64,000 nt of DNA from Paraburkholderia madseniana (GCF_009690905.1 NZ_VOSW01000036.1:23262-87261), one strand, 5' to 3'; shown: positions 27,217 to 36,255, counted from the first letter of the stretch. The notes: a model not told the origin generated them from the sequence alone. Numbers and translations are program-made.

Positions 27217-28131
27217 ATGAGCAAGTTGCTGGAAGGAAAAGTCGCATTGGTCACCGGCGGAGGCCGTGGCGTCGGTCGGGGCATCGCACTGGCGCTGGCT
27301 GCTGCGGGTGCCAGCGTGGTGGTCAATGATCTTGGCGCGGGACTCGACGGCAGCCCGGAGGCGGAACGCCCGGCGCTGGACGTGATCGCCGCCATCGAAG
27401 CGCTCGGCGGCCGAGCCGTCGCCGACGGTGGCTCGGTCGTCGATTGGGCGGCCGCGCAAGCCATGGTCCGTGCGGCCGTCGATGCCTTCGGCCGGATCGA
27501 CATCGTGGTCAACAATGCCGGCATCCTGCGGGATGCGATTTTTCATCGCATGACCGAGCAGGAATTCGACGATGTGGTCTCCGTTCACCTTAAAGGCTGC
27601 TTCAGCGTGAGCCGTGCTGCTGCCCCGTACTTCAAGGAACAGGGCGGAGGCAGCTTCGTGCACATGACCTCGACCTCGGGCCTGATCGGCAACGTCGGCC
27701 AGGCCAACTACAGTGCGGCCAAGCTCGGCATCGCGGCGCTCTCGAAATCGATCGCCATCGACATGCAGAAGTTTGGTGTCCGTTCGAATGCGGTCGCGCC
27801 ATTTGCCTGGACGCGCATGGTCGACTCCATTCCGAACGAGACGGCCGAACAGAAGCGACGTGTTGATTCTCTGAAAAAATTATTGCCGGAACGGGTGGCG
27901 CCCTTTGTCGTCGCCTTGTGCGCCGATGCAGCGTCTGATGTCACGGGGCAGGTTTTCGGCGTACGCAACAACGAAATCCACCTGTTCAGCCAGCCACGGC
28001 CGATCCGCAATGCACACCGCGGAGAGGGCTGGACGCCTGAAAGCGTGATCGATACCGCGTTGCCGATGCTGCGCCCGGCTTTCTACGCGCTGGACCGATC
28101 CGGAGATATATTCACGTGGGATCCGGTTTGA
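27217..28131 (+). CDS. MFE2-like 3-hydroxyacyl-CoA dehydrogenase (SDR)
   Basis: 304 residues from the ATG at 27217 with CAGGAG upstream. It has TGGGRGVGRGIALALAAAGA, the VVVNDLGAGLDG loop typical of the dehydrogenase part of peroxisomal multifunctional enzyme 2, NNAG, a catalytic Ser in MTSTSG and YSAAK (Tyr and Lys). Predicted to oxidise an (R)-3-hydroxyacyl-CoA to the 3-oxo ester, feeding the thiolase encoded two genes on. Confidence 0.78.
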   Translation: MSKLLEGKVALVTGGGRGVGRGIALALAAAGASVVVNDLGAGLDGSPEAERPALDVIAAIEALGGRAVADGGSVVDWAAAQAMVRAAVDAFGRIDIVVNNAGILRDAIFHRMTEQEFDDVVSVHLKGCFSVSRAAAPYFKEQGGGSFVHMTSTSGLIGNVGQANYSAAKLGIAALSKSIAIDMQKFGVRSNAVAPFAWTRMVDSIPNETAEQKRRVDSLKKLLPERVAPFVVALCADAASDVTGQVFGVRNNEIHLFSQPRPIRNAHRGEGWTPESVIDTALPMLRPAFYALDRSGDIFTWDPV

Positions 28132-28184
28132 ACTATTCAGGGCCCACGTCTGGCATCGTTCATTCCAGACATTCGGTTTTTTGC

Positions 28185-28213
28185 TTGCCTCATTTAGTTC
28201 GCTAGTGTACTGT
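28185..28213 (+). promoter_or_regulatory. Promoter with operator-like palindrome (site C)
   Basis: TTGCCT (28185-28190), a 17-bp spacer and TACTGT (28208-28213) form a sigma-70-like promoter. The element GTTCGCTAGTGTAC at 28197-28210 overlaps the spacer and -10, aligned with sites A, B and D. It would drive the unit from the HMG-CoA-synthase/OB-fold fusion through the CoA-transferase. Confidence 0.65.
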
Positions 28214-28254
28214 ATGCATCATCACATCATGACGCGATCGAGCACAGGAAAAGG

Positions 28255-29721
28255 ATGACGGACCCAATCAACCGCGGACACGGCGTGCTCGCCACCAGCC
28301 GCTATCTGCCTCGCCTGAGGCTTGATCGAGCCGCAATTTTCGCCCAGCACCAATGGATGGCACCCGGGCTCAAATCGCTGGCGCGCGGTATGCGCACCAT
28401 GGCCTCATGGGATGAAGACAGTGTGACGATGGCGGTCGAGGCGGCACGGGAACTGGTCCGGGCCGCGCCGTCCATCGAACTGGGCGGATTGACGCTGACG
28501 TCGACCACCCTACCCTTCGCCGAAAGATCGAATGCCGGCATCGTTGCATCTGCGCTAGGTTTGCCCGATGCCCTGTTGGTGCGGGACCTGAGTTCCAGCC
28601 CCCGCGCCGCCGCAACCGAGTTGGTCGCCCTGCTGCGCCGGGGCGGCGGTCCGGCACACATGCTGGTGGCCTCGGATCGCCGCCTCGCCAAACCTGGCAG
28701 TCCACAGGAGATGATATACGGCGATGGCGCAGCCGGAGCGGTAGTGGGCAGCGGCCTTCCGATCGCCACGCTGGTGGCGAGCCACAGCGTGCATGCCGAC
28801 TTCGTTGACCGTTTCCGCGCCGCCGGCCAGACCTACGACTACGGCTGGGAGGAGCGCTGGGTACGCGACGAAGGCTATATGAAAGTGGCCCTGCCGGCGG
28901 TACGTCAATGTCTGGCCAGTGCCGGCGTGGATGCTGCTGATATTGCTCAATTCGCGATGCCGGCACCGATCAACCGCATCAATGAGGCGATGGCCAAAAA
29001 ACTGGGCATACGCACCGAAGCCCTCGTCGGAGCCTGCTCGGAACAGGCAGGTGATCTCGGTACGGCGCAGCCGCTTGCCCTCCTTGACGTAGCACTTCGT
29101 CGTGCCGCACCCGGCGAACTGGTGCTGCTGGTCGCGTTCGGCAGCGGCTGCGACGCATTGCTGCTGCGCCGCACCGAAGCGCCCTGCCCTGGAACTGTGC
29201 CGTCCGCAGGTCGGCCGGAGACAAGCTACATGAAGTACCTCTCATTCACCGGCCAGATCGCGCTCGAATGGGGCATGCGCGCCGAGATGGACAACCGGAC
29301 GGCACTGACCGCCGCCTGGCGTGAAGGCGCCCGCGTAGCCCACTTCGAGGCCGGAAGATGCTCAGCCTGCGGTACCACGCAGTTTCCCCGTTCGCGCCTG
29401 TGCGTCAACCCGATCTGCCGTGCGCAAGACACCCAGACGCCCCAAAGCCTCGTCGACACCGGCGCACGTGTGCTGTCACACACCTGTGACTGGCTCGCTT
29501 ACACGCCGGCGCCTCCCTTCCAGTTCGGCCACATCGACTTCGACGGTGGTGGACGTGTACTGATGGAGTTCGCTGACACCGACGCTGGCGAGCTGAGCGT
29601 TGGCGTGCCGCTGCGCATGGTGTTCCGCGTCAAGGAATACGATACCAGACGTGGCTTCCGCCGCTATTTCTGGAAAGCAACGCCCGTGCGGGCGGTAGAG
29701 CAAGGAGCATCCGGTGGCTGA
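28255..29721 (+). CDS. HMG-CoA synthase-like domain fused to OB-fold/zinc-ribbon domain
   Basis: 488 residues. Residues about 1-300 resemble the thiolase-superfamily HMG-CoA synthase fold (SNAGIVASALGL, YGDGAAGAVVGSG, LLVAFGSGCDALLL). Residues about 325-480 are a DUF35/OB-fold domain with a zinc ribbon (CSACG then CVNPIC), like ChsH2-C and BbsA. The position normally holding the nucleophilic Cys reads VRDLSSSPRAA, so Cys is absent there and condensing activity is doubtful. The adjacent thiolase overlaps by 8 bp, and zinc-ribbon/OB-fold proteins form complexes with such thiolases (BbsAB), so a partner role is likely. Confidence 0.7.
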   Translation: MTDPINRGHGVLATSRYLPRLRLDRAAIFAQHQWMAPGLKSLARGMRTMASWDEDSVTMAVEAARELVRAAPSIELGGLTLTSTTLPFAERSNAGIVASALGLPDALLVRDLSSSPRAAATELVALLRRGGGPAHMLVASDRRLAKPGSPQEMIYGDGAAGAVVGSGLPIATLVASHSVHADFVDRFRAAGQTYDYGWEERWVRDEGYMKVALPAVRQCLASAGVDAADIAQFAMPAPINRINEAMAKKLGIRTEALVGACSEQAGDLGTAQPLALLDVALRRAAPGELVLLVAFGSGCDALLLRRTEAPCPGTVPSAGRPETSYMKYLSFTGQIALEWGMRAEMDNRTALTAAWREGARVAHFEAGRCSACGTTQFPRSRLCVNPICRAQDTQTPQSLVDTGARVLSHTCDWLAYTPAPPFQFGHIDFDGGGRVLMEFADTDAGELSVGVPLRMVFRVKEYDTRRGFRRYFWKATPVRAVEQGASGG

Positions 29722-30919
29722 AGGTATACGCGACAAGGTCGCCATTCTGGGGATGGGTTGCACGCGTTTTGGCGAACACTGGGACAGCGGCCCGGAAGAT
29801 CTGATGCTTGAAGCTTTTAACGAGGCGATGGCCGACGCGTGCATCGAAATCGGCCAGATCGAAGCCGCCTGGCTCGGCGTCTGCCTTGAAGAAAACAACG
29901 TCGGCAAGACCGCAGGACCGCTCGCGCAGGCGCTGCGGCTGCCCAGGATAGCCGCCACGCGGGTAGAGAACGCCTGCGCCACCGGCACGGAAGCCTTACG
30001 CGGCGCCGCGTATGCGGTGGCCGCCGGCGCCTACGACATCGTGCTCGCGCTGGGCGTCGAGAAGCTCAAGGACACGGGCTACGGCGGCCTGCCGGTGCGA
30101 ACGCGCGGCGTCAACAATGACCTGTGGCTGCCAAACGCCACAGCGCCGGGCGCTTTTGCGCAACTGGCGGCGGCTTATGCCGCCAGGCATGGCGTGGACA
30201 AGATCGATCTCAAGCGCGCCATGGCGCACATCTCGGTCAAGAGCCATGCTAACGGTGCTCTGAACCCAAAGGCCCACCTGCGCAATCTCATCAGCGAGGA
30301 GGATGTGTTCAAGGCGCCGATGATCGCCGAGCCGCTTGGCCTCTACGACTGTTCCGGCGTGAGCGACGGCGCGGCCTGCGCGATTGTGACTACACCCGAG
30401 ATCGCACGCTCGCTCAAACCGGGTGCGGAAATTGTCAGCATCAAGGCGCTCGAAGTCTCAGTCAGCAATGGCGAGGAGGCCGCATTCAGCAGTTGGGACG
30501 GCGCTCACATCGCAACGGCGCGCACAGCCAGCGCGCGCGCCTATCGCAGTGCCGGCATCACGGCTCCGCGCGAGCAGGTCCATATGGCGGAGGTGCACGA
30601 CTGCTTCTCCGTTACCGAGGCGGTGCTGATGGAGGACCTGGGGTTCAGCGCACCTGGCCGCGCGATCTACGATGTACTGGATGGGGTGTTCGACCGCAAC
30701 GGCCTGCTTCCCGTGCAACCTGACGGCGGGCTCAAATGTTTCGGCCATCCGATCGGCGCATCGGGACTGCGCATGGTCTACGAAATCTACCAGCAAATCC
30801 ACGGACGGGCTGGCGAGCGTCAGATCAAGCGCATCGACCTCGGATTGACGCAAAACCTGGGCGGTCATCCGCATCAGAATGTCAGTGCCGTGGCGATCAT
30901 CGGACGTCACAGGGCCTGA
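29714..30919 (+). CDS. SCP-x/BbsB-type thiolase
   Basis: 401 residues from a GTG at 29714 with AAGGAG upstream, overlapping the previous gene by 8 bp. The nucleophilic Cys is in ENACATGTEAL near residue 88. The second half has AEVHDCFSVTEAV and the C-terminal active-site block KCFGHPIGASG, with His and Cys positions as in SCP-x-type thiolases. It should cleave a branched or cyclic 3-oxoacyl-CoA. Overlap with the OB-fold fusion gene suggests the two proteins associate, as in BbsAB of toluene metabolism. Confidence 0.8.
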   Translation: MAEGIRDKVAILGMGCTRFGEHWDSGPEDLMLEAFNEAMADACIEIGQIEAAWLGVCLEENNVGKTAGPLAQALRLPRIAATRVENACATGTEALRGAAYAVAAGAYDIVLALGVEKLKDTGYGGLPVRTRGVNNDLWLPNATAPGAFAQLAAAYAARHGVDKIDLKRAMAHISVKSHANGALNPKAHLRNLISEEDVFKAPMIAEPLGLYDCSGVSDGAACAIVTTPEIARSLKPGAEIVSIKALEVSVSNGEEAAFSSWDGAHIATARTASARAYRSAGITAPREQVHMAEVHDCFSVTEAVLMEDLGFSAPGRAIYDVLDGVFDRNGLLPVQPDGGLKCFGHPIGASGLRMVYEIYQQIHGRAGERQIKRIDLGLTQNLGGHPHQNVSAVAIIGRHRA

Positions 30920-30992
30920 GCGGGGATCCATACCGATCCGCCGTCGGGCGCGAGCAGCGAAACATATCCACTCTTTTCAGGAGACGCAGCAC

Positions 30993-31763
30993 ATGAGAGG
31001 ACTCAAGGGAAAAACCGCCATCGTGACCGGCGCGGGAAGCGGCATCGGCCGCGCAATCGCCCTGCGGCTTGCGGCCGAAGGGATCACCGTCGGCGTCTTC
31101 GACATCAGCGAGAAGGGGGCGAACGAGACAGTCGCCGCGATACAGGAAGCCGGCGGCAAGGCCATCGCGGCGATCGCCGATATCACCCAATACACGAGCG
31201 TGGTGGAGGCCTTGAAGGCCTTCGAGGAAGCGGCTGGCGCGGGCACCGACATTCTCGTGAACAACGCTGGCTGGGACACGCCGATGCCTTTCCTGAAGAC
31301 CGACGAGGCCTTCTGGAAGAAGGTCGTCGAGATCAACTGGTTCGGCCCACTCCACGTGACCCATGCGGTGGCCCAGGGCATGGCGGCCCGCAAGGCCGGA
31401 CGCATCATCAACATTGCATCCGACGCCGGCAGGGTCGGCTCGAGCGGCGAGGTCGTCTACTCCGGTTGCAAGGGCGCGACCATCGCGTTCGCAAAGGCTC
31501 TCGCGCGTGAGCTCGCACGCAACCAGATCACCGTCAACACCGTGTGCCCCGGTCCGACCGAAACGCCCGCCATGGAAGCCTTCGTCGGCAGCGGCGAGCA
31601 GGGCCAGAAAATCCGCGACGCCATGGTGCGGGGCGTGCCGCTCGGGCGCATTGGCCTGCCTGACGATTACCCTGGTCTCGTCGCGTTTCTCGCGAGTGAG
31701 GACGCCGCTTTCATCACCGGCCAGACGATCAGCGTCTCGGGCGGTCTCACCATGCACGGATAA
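30993..31763 (+). CDS. badH: 2-hydroxycyclohexanecarboxyl-CoA dehydrogenase (BadH-like SDR)
   Basis: 256 residues with GAGSGIGRAIALRLAAEG (NAD site), NNAGWD, NIASDAGRVGSSGEVVYSGCKG containing Ser and YSGCK, and ITGQTISVSGGLTMHG at the C-terminus. The shared phrases NNAGWD, VGSSGE.VY and SVSGGLTM match my recollection of R. palustris BadH closely. BadH oxidises 2-hydroxycyclohexanecarboxyl-CoA to the 2-keto ester. The next gene, 12 bp downstream, is BadI-like, which fixes the assignment. CAGGAG lies ten bases upstream of the ATG. Confidence 0.82.
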   Translation: MRGLKGKTAIVTGAGSGIGRAIALRLAAEGITVGVFDISEKGANETVAAIQEAGGKAIAAIADITQYTSVVEALKAFEEAAGAGTDILVNNAGWDTPMPFLKTDEAFWKKVVEINWFGPLHVTHAVAQGMAARKAGRIINIASDAGRVGSSGEVVYSGCKGATIAFAKALARELARNQITVNTVCPGPTETPAMEAFVGSGEQGQKIRDAMVRGVPLGRIGLPDDYPGLVAFLASEDAAFITGQTISVSGGLTMHG

Positions 31764-31775
31764 GGAAAACTGAAA

Positions 31776-32573
31776 ATGAGCACCAGTTACAAGGATGTCC
31801 TCTACGAAGTTCGCGACGGCGTGGTCCGCATCACGATCAACCGGCCCGAAGTCTACAACGCGTTCCGCCTGCAGACGCTCGAAGAACTGATCGACGCTTT
31901 CCAGCAGGCGGGCGAGGAGAAGTCGGCCAATGTCATCGTATTCGCCGGCGCCGGCGACAAGGCGTTCTGCACTGGCGGTGACCAGAAGGAGCATCTCAGC
32001 GAAGATGGTCTCTATGGTCCGCGCGGCACGGTGGGCATGCCCATCGAAGAGTTCCAGACCGCGCTGCGCGACGTGCGCAAGGTGACGATCGCCAAGGTGC
32101 AGGGCTTCGCCATCGGCGGCGGCAACGTGTTCGCGACCTTGTGCGACCTGACCATCGCCTCGGAGAAGGCCACGTTCGGCCAGGTCGGACCGAAGGTCGG
32201 CTCGGTCGATCCGGGCTGGGGCACCGCCTACCTCTCGCGCATCGTCGGCGAGAAAAAGGCTCGCGAAATCTGGTTTCTGTGCCGCCGCTACAAGGCGCAG
32301 GAAGCGTTCGACATGGGGCTGGTCAACAAGGTCGTCCCGCACGAGCAACTCGATGCGGAGGTCGACCAGTGGTGCAAGGAGATCAACGAGATGAGCCCCA
32401 CGGCCCTGACCATCGCCAAACGCTCCTTCAACGCCGACTCGGAAAATATCCGCGGCATCGGGTTTCTCGGCATCCAGACCGTCAAGCACTACTATCAGAC
32501 TGAGGAGTCGAAGGAAGGCGTACGGGCGTTCAACGAGAAACGCAAACCGGACTTCAAGAAGTATGCCGGCTGA
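31776..32573 (+). CDS. badI: 2-ketocyclohexanecarboxyl-CoA hydrolase (BadI-like)
   Basis: 265 residues, crotonase family. The sequence DLTIASEKATFGQVGPKVGSVDPGWGTAYL, in pieces FGQVGPK and GSVDPGWGTA, together with GDKAFCTGGDQ, GRGTVGMP-like GPRGTVGMP, VQGFAIGGGNVFAT and EKRKPDFKKY, matches BadI very closely. BadI hydrolytically opens the ring of 2-ketocyclohexane-1-carboxyl-CoA to pimelyl-CoA. The product would enter beta-oxidation through the following genes. It is paired with the BadH-like gene. Confidence 0.88.
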   Translation: MSTSYKDVLYEVRDGVVRITINRPEVYNAFRLQTLEELIDAFQQAGEEKSANVIVFAGAGDKAFCTGGDQKEHLSEDGLYGPRGTVGMPIEEFQTALRDVRKVTIAKVQGFAIGGGNVFATLCDLTIASEKATFGQVGPKVGSVDPGWGTAYLSRIVGEKKAREIWFLCRRYKAQEAFDMGLVNKVVPHEQLDAEVDQWCKEINEMSPTALTIAKRSFNADSENIRGIGFLGIQTVKHYYQTEESKEGVRAFNEKRKPDFKKYAG

Positions 32574-32592
32574 CGAACCGAGGGAGTTGCCA

Positions 32593-34140
32593 ATGTTGAT
32601 TCGCAGCGAGTTGGGCGACGATGGCGTGCTGCTGGCCACCATCGAGATGCCCGGGCGATCGATGAACGTGTTCTCCGTCGCTTTGATGGATGCACTCGAA
32701 GCCCTGCTCGACGACGTGGAAGCCACGCCCGATGTGCGCAGCGTCGTGCTGACCTCAGGCAAGTCGTCTTTCCTGGCCGGCGCCGATCTGGCGATGGTTC
32801 GCGGTTTCACCGAACCTGGACCCGCCGATACCGCGGAGGTGATGTTCAAGCGCTGCGGTCGCCTGGGGCGCCTGTTCCTGCGGGTCGAGGACTCGACCAA
32901 GCCCTGGGTGGCTGCGGTCAACGGCACCGCGCTCGGCGGTGGCCTCGAACTGGCGATGGCCTGCCGGGAACGGCTTGTCGTCGACGACGCGCGAGCCCTC
33001 ATTGGCCTGCCCGAAGTGCGTTGGGGCTTGCTGCCGGGCGCGGGCGGCACCCAGCGGCTGCCCCGGCTTGCCGGCTTTGAGCAGGGCCTGTCGATGCTGT
33101 TGACAGGTCGCGCCATCACACCGAGGCACGCTGCGGAACGGGGGATCTTCTCACGTGCCTTGCCAGCGCCCGAACTGCTCGCCGAGGCACGCGCCGTGGC
33201 GCGCGAACTGCAGGGCCGCTCGCCCGACCAGGCCGCCAAGTACCTCCATCACGCCCAAACCGATGTCCCGGTCCACTCGGACGAGCAGGCACGCCGCATT
33301 GCGCGCGCACACGGCGTTTCCGATCCTGATTTCGAACGTTATCCTGCCTACAGCGCGATCATCGACAGCGTGTTGCTCGGCGCACGCAAGGACCTGGCGG
33401 AAGCGACCGACATCGAGATGCGGCAATTTCTGCGGCTGATGTTCGACCCGGTCGCAGGCAACATGGTGCGAACGCTGTTCCTCAATCGTCAGCGCGCCGA
33501 CAGGGAACTGGCGGCGCCACGCGATTTGCGCATCGAACGCATCACGCTCGGCCCGCTGTCCACTACGCGTCGCGCATGGCGGGAAGCCATCGAGAAGTCA
33601 AAGCTGGCGCATGCCAGCGATGCTGCATTGTCTGCCGACACGGCGCAGATCGTGGACAGCCAGGGGCGCAGCTATCTCGTCGCCTTACGCACGCTCGACG
33701 ACGCAGGCGGAGAAGAATTCTTCGACGTCACCGCAGCCGTGCTTTCGCCTGCCGGCCCCTATGGACGCGCCATGGAAATCGTGGCGACGGACGACGCTGT
33801 GGCACAGGCGCTTGCCGCGCTCGCCAACGGTCTCGGCGCCCTGCCCTACCGGACCCGAGCTGCCCGGAGCGCTCTGCTGCGGCTTGCCGCAGCGACGGGC
33901 GACAACCCGCTTGACGCGCTCGCACTGAGCGCGTTCGATCTCGCGGCCGACGGCATGGTCGACGACACCGAACTGTTCGACGTCGCGGCATGCGCAGCCG
34001 GTATTGCCCCCGCCTTCAGTGGCGGTCCGTTCACCCGCCTGTGGCAGGAGCGCAGTCGGCTGACCGCCCGGCTGCAGGGCCCGGAGGCCGAGACCTGGCG
34101 TGCACTCGAGCATCGGCTTGGACCAAGCTACCCATCATGA
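32593..34140 (+). CDS. FadJ-like protein with degenerate dehydrogenase half
   Basis: 515 residues from the ATG at 32593 (GAGGGAG upstream; an earlier in-frame ATG lies inside badI). Residues about 1-290 are a crotonase domain like the N-terminal half of FadB/FadJ, with SSFLAGADLAMV, NGTALGGGLELAMAC and LPGAGGTQRLPRL, including both hydratase-type Glu regions. The linker FERYPAYSAIIDSVLLGARKDLAEATDIE matches FadJ in part. The last 200 residues echo the 3-hydroxyacyl-CoA dehydrogenase domain order, but no glycine-rich NAD motif (GxGxMG) is present. It is therefore likely a hydratase/isomerase that has lost dehydrogenase function. Confidence 0.7.
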   Translation: MLIRSELGDDGVLLATIEMPGRSMNVFSVALMDALEALLDDVEATPDVRSVVLTSGKSSFLAGADLAMVRGFTEPGPADTAEVMFKRCGRLGRLFLRVEDSTKPWVAAVNGTALGGGLELAMACRERLVVDDARALIGLPEVRWGLLPGAGGTQRLPRLAGFEQGLSMLLTGRAITPRHAAERGIFSRALPAPELLAEARAVARELQGRSPDQAAKYLHHAQTDVPVHSDEQARRIARAHGVSDPDFERYPAYSAIIDSVLLGARKDLAEATDIEMRQFLRLMFDPVAGNMVRTLFLNRQRADRELAAPRDLRIERITLGPLSTTRRAWREAIEKSKLAHASDAALSADTAQIVDSQGRSYLVALRTLDDAGGEEFFDVTAAVLSPAGPYGRAMEIVATDDAVAQALAALANGLGALPYRTRAARSALLRLAAATGDNPLDALALSAFDLAADGMVDDTELFDVAACAAGIAPAFSGGPFTRLWQERSRLTARLQGPEAETWRALEHRLGPSYPS

Positions 34141-34601
34141 TCGACAGCGTCCACATCGGCTTCACCACCGCGCCCACGTCGGTCACGATCGACGCGTGGA
34201 GGGTCAAGCTCTTCTGCCAGGCCATCGGCGAAACCGACCCGGTGTATTGGGACGCCAGCGCTGCGGCCGACGCGGGATATGCGGCTTGTCCGGTCCCGCC
34301 CACCTTCCTCAAGGCGATCGAAACCGATCACTTCAACAGCGCGCAGCTCATGGAGCAGCTCGGTGTGCCACTGCGCTCGGTACTGCACGCGGCGCAGCGC
34401 TTCGATTACCTCGCACCACTGCATGTCGACGAACGCATCGAGGTCAGCCGACGGATCACCGACAGCTACGACAAGCGCGACGGAGCACTGAGCTTCATCG
34501 TGATCGACACGCAGTACCTGCGGGATGGCGTCACCATCGGCACCAGCCGGCAAACCATCGTGGCCCGCAATAGCATCGCAGCCGAGGCATCAGCAGCATG
34601 A
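34137..34601 (+). CDS. MaoC-like hydratase, FAS1-type N-terminal hotdog subunit
   Basis: 154 residues; starts with an ATGA overlap with the preceding stop. It is the non-catalytic-type half of a two-subunit hydratase (MaoC_dehydrat_N/FAS1-like domain): FCQAIGETDPVYWDASAAADAGY, PVPPTFLKAIE and VLHAAQRFDYLAPLHVDE. Such proteins pair with a catalytic MaoC subunit, here encoded by the next gene, which also overlaps by 4 bp. Together they should hydrate a branched or long enoyl-CoA. Confidence 0.78.
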   Translation: MIDSVHIGFTTAPTSVTIDAWRVKLFCQAIGETDPVYWDASAAADAGYAACPVPPTFLKAIETDHFNSAQLMEQLGVPLRSVLHAAQRFDYLAPLHVDERIEVSRRITDSYDKRDGALSFIVIDTQYLRDGVTIGTSRQTIVARNSIAAEASAA

Positions 34602-35017
34602 ACGTCGTGTTGAACCCGCCACCCGCGTCCATCCGGCTCGAATGCGGTCCGGTCACCGCACTCGATCTCGCCCTCTATGCGGCATCGTCGTCCGACCACA
34701 ATCCGCTACACCTCGACGACGAAATCGCGCTTGCTGCCGGCTTCGAGCGGCCTGTCGTGCACGGCATGCTGACCATGGCTTTTGCGGCCAGGCTTCTCAC
34801 GGCGCACTTCGGCGCGCAGGCTTTGCGCTCGCTGGAGACGCGTTTCGTGAGCGTCGCACAGCGCGGCGCGCGCATCGTCTTGACGGGCACGCTCGAGCGG
34901 ACGGAAGACCTCATCGCCCACTACGCGCTCAGCGCACACAACGACGCGGGCGAACTCCTGATTTCTGGGAGCGCGCAGATTTCGCTGCGGATGTCTGAGG
35001 AAGGAGAGGCGAAGTGA
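34598..35017 (+). CDS. MaoC-like hydratase, catalytic hotdog subunit
   Basis: 139 residues with the MaoC active-site pattern YAASSSDHNPLHLDDE (Asp and His near residues 33-38) and VVHGMLTMAF near 52. It overlaps the FAS1-like subunit gene by 4 bp (ATGA) and the following CoA-transferase gene by 4 bp (GTGA), so three proteins are translationally coupled. Expected to form the catalytic half of a heteromeric (R)-enoyl-CoA hydratase. Confidence 0.8.
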   Translation: MNVVLNPPPASIRLECGPVTALDLALYAASSSDHNPLHLDDEIALAAGFERPVVHGMLTMAFAARLLTAHFGAQALRSLETRFVSVAQRGARIVLTGTLERTEDLIAHYALSAHNDAGELLISGSAQISLRMSEEGEAK

Positions 35018-36255
35018 AGCGGCTCGTCGATGCACTGCGGCCGCAGACGCGCGTTTTCGTGCCGGGACTCAGTGGCGAATCTCCACTGCTGCTGCGTGAA
35101 CTGACGGATGACCCTGAACGTGCGCGCGACGTCGACTTCATCGGCGTCCAGTTTCCGGGCATTGGTCACGCCGACTACTTGAGCGTCCATCCACAGGCGC
35201 GGCAGACGGCGTTTTTCATGTCACCGTCGATACGAAATGGCATTCGGGAACAGCGCGCGGACTTGCTGAGTCTGGATTATCCCGGCATTGCCCGCTACCT
35301 GAAGCAGTGCATCCCACTCGACCTCGCCATCGGCCACTTCAGCCTGCCCGACCCGGATGGCTGGTGCAGCACGGGCATTTGCGGGGATTTTCTGCCCATT
35401 GCATGGCCACGCGCGGCGCGGCGCGTGGCGCATCTCAACCGCGCCATGCCACGCACGGCCAGCGGCTTTCGCGTGCACCTTTCCGAACTCGACGCGGCGG
35501 TCGAGTGTGATGCGCCGCTGACCGAGTTCTCCGAAGCCGAAGGGGGCGGCGAAACCATGTCGCGAATCGGCCGGTTGGCGGCCGAATTCGTGCGCGATGG
35601 CGACACGCTCCAGTTCGGTATCGGCTCCGTACCGCTGGCGCTGGCTCGCGCACTGGCCTCGCACCGCCATCTCAGGCTGCACACCGGGATGGTCTCGCAG
35701 GCAGCGCGCACGCTCGAGGACGCTGGCGCACTGGAGCCTGGCGCCACCATCATGACCGGCGTCGCACTCGGCGATGCGGCCTTTTATGACTGGGCCGGCA
35801 GCCACCCGCGTCTACGCTTCGCCGACGTGCGTGAGACGCACGACGTGCAGGCGATTGCAGCGAAGACACGCTTTGTCGCCATCAACTCGGCGATGGAAGT
35901 CGACCTGTTCGGCCAGGTGAACGCCGAGCGCGGCGCTGGCGTACTGCAGGCCGGCGCCGGCGGCTTGCCGGCCTTCGCGCAAGGCGCGCTGAACTCAACC
36001 GGTGGCCGCCTTCTGATTTGCATGGCAGCCACGGCAAAGCGCGGCTCGGTTTCGCGCATCGTACCTGCGCTGGATGCACAGAGCCTTTGCACGCTGCCCC
36101 GGCATATGGCCGACGTAGTTGTCACAGAATACGGTGCGGCCCAGGTGCGTGATCTGTCGCTCGACGCCCGCGCCCACGCCCTCATCGCCATTGCAGCGCC
36201 GGAACATCGCGCGGCACTCCAGGAAGCATGGGGCACCATCCGTCGCCGCCTTTGA
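35014..36255 (+). CDS. Acetyl-CoA hydrolase/CoA-transferase family protein
   Basis: 413 residues from a GTG at 35014 with AAGGAG upstream. Resembles 4-hydroxybutyrate/acetate CoA-transferases: FGIGSVPLALARAL near residue 200, INSAMEVDLFGQVNAE near 290 with the Glu that forms the CoA thioester, and VVTEYGAAQVRDLS near the end. It could move CoA between a free pathway acid and an acyl-CoA product, an energy-saving alternative to the ligases. It is the last gene of the badHI unit and converges with the minus-strand BKACE gene. Confidence 0.8.
   Translation: MKRLVDALRPQTRVFVPGLSGESPLLLRELTDDPERARDVDFIGVQFPGIGHADYLSVHPQARQTAFFMSPSIRNGIREQRADLLSLDYPGIARYLKQCIPLDLAIGHFSLPDPDGWCSTGICGDFLPIAWPRAARRVAHLNRAMPRTASGFRVHLSELDAAVECDAPLTEFSEAEGGGETMSRIGRLAAEFVRDGDTLQFGIGSVPLALARALASHRHLRLHTGMVSQAARTLEDAGALEPGATIMTGVALGDAAFYDWAGSHPRLRFADVRETHDVQAIAAKTRFVAINSAMEVDLFGQVNAERGAGVLQAGAGGLPAFAQGALNSTGGRLLICMAATAKRGSVSRIVPALDAQSLCTLPRHMADVVVTEYGAAQVRDLSLDARAHALIAIAAPEHRAALQEAWGTIRRRL

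Noticed and set aside
30897..33239. A 780-codon open frame antisense to badHI and the FadJ-like gene
   Set aside because: It is a high-GC antisense shadow: low-complexity composition, no domain, and the opposite strand carries clear enzymes.
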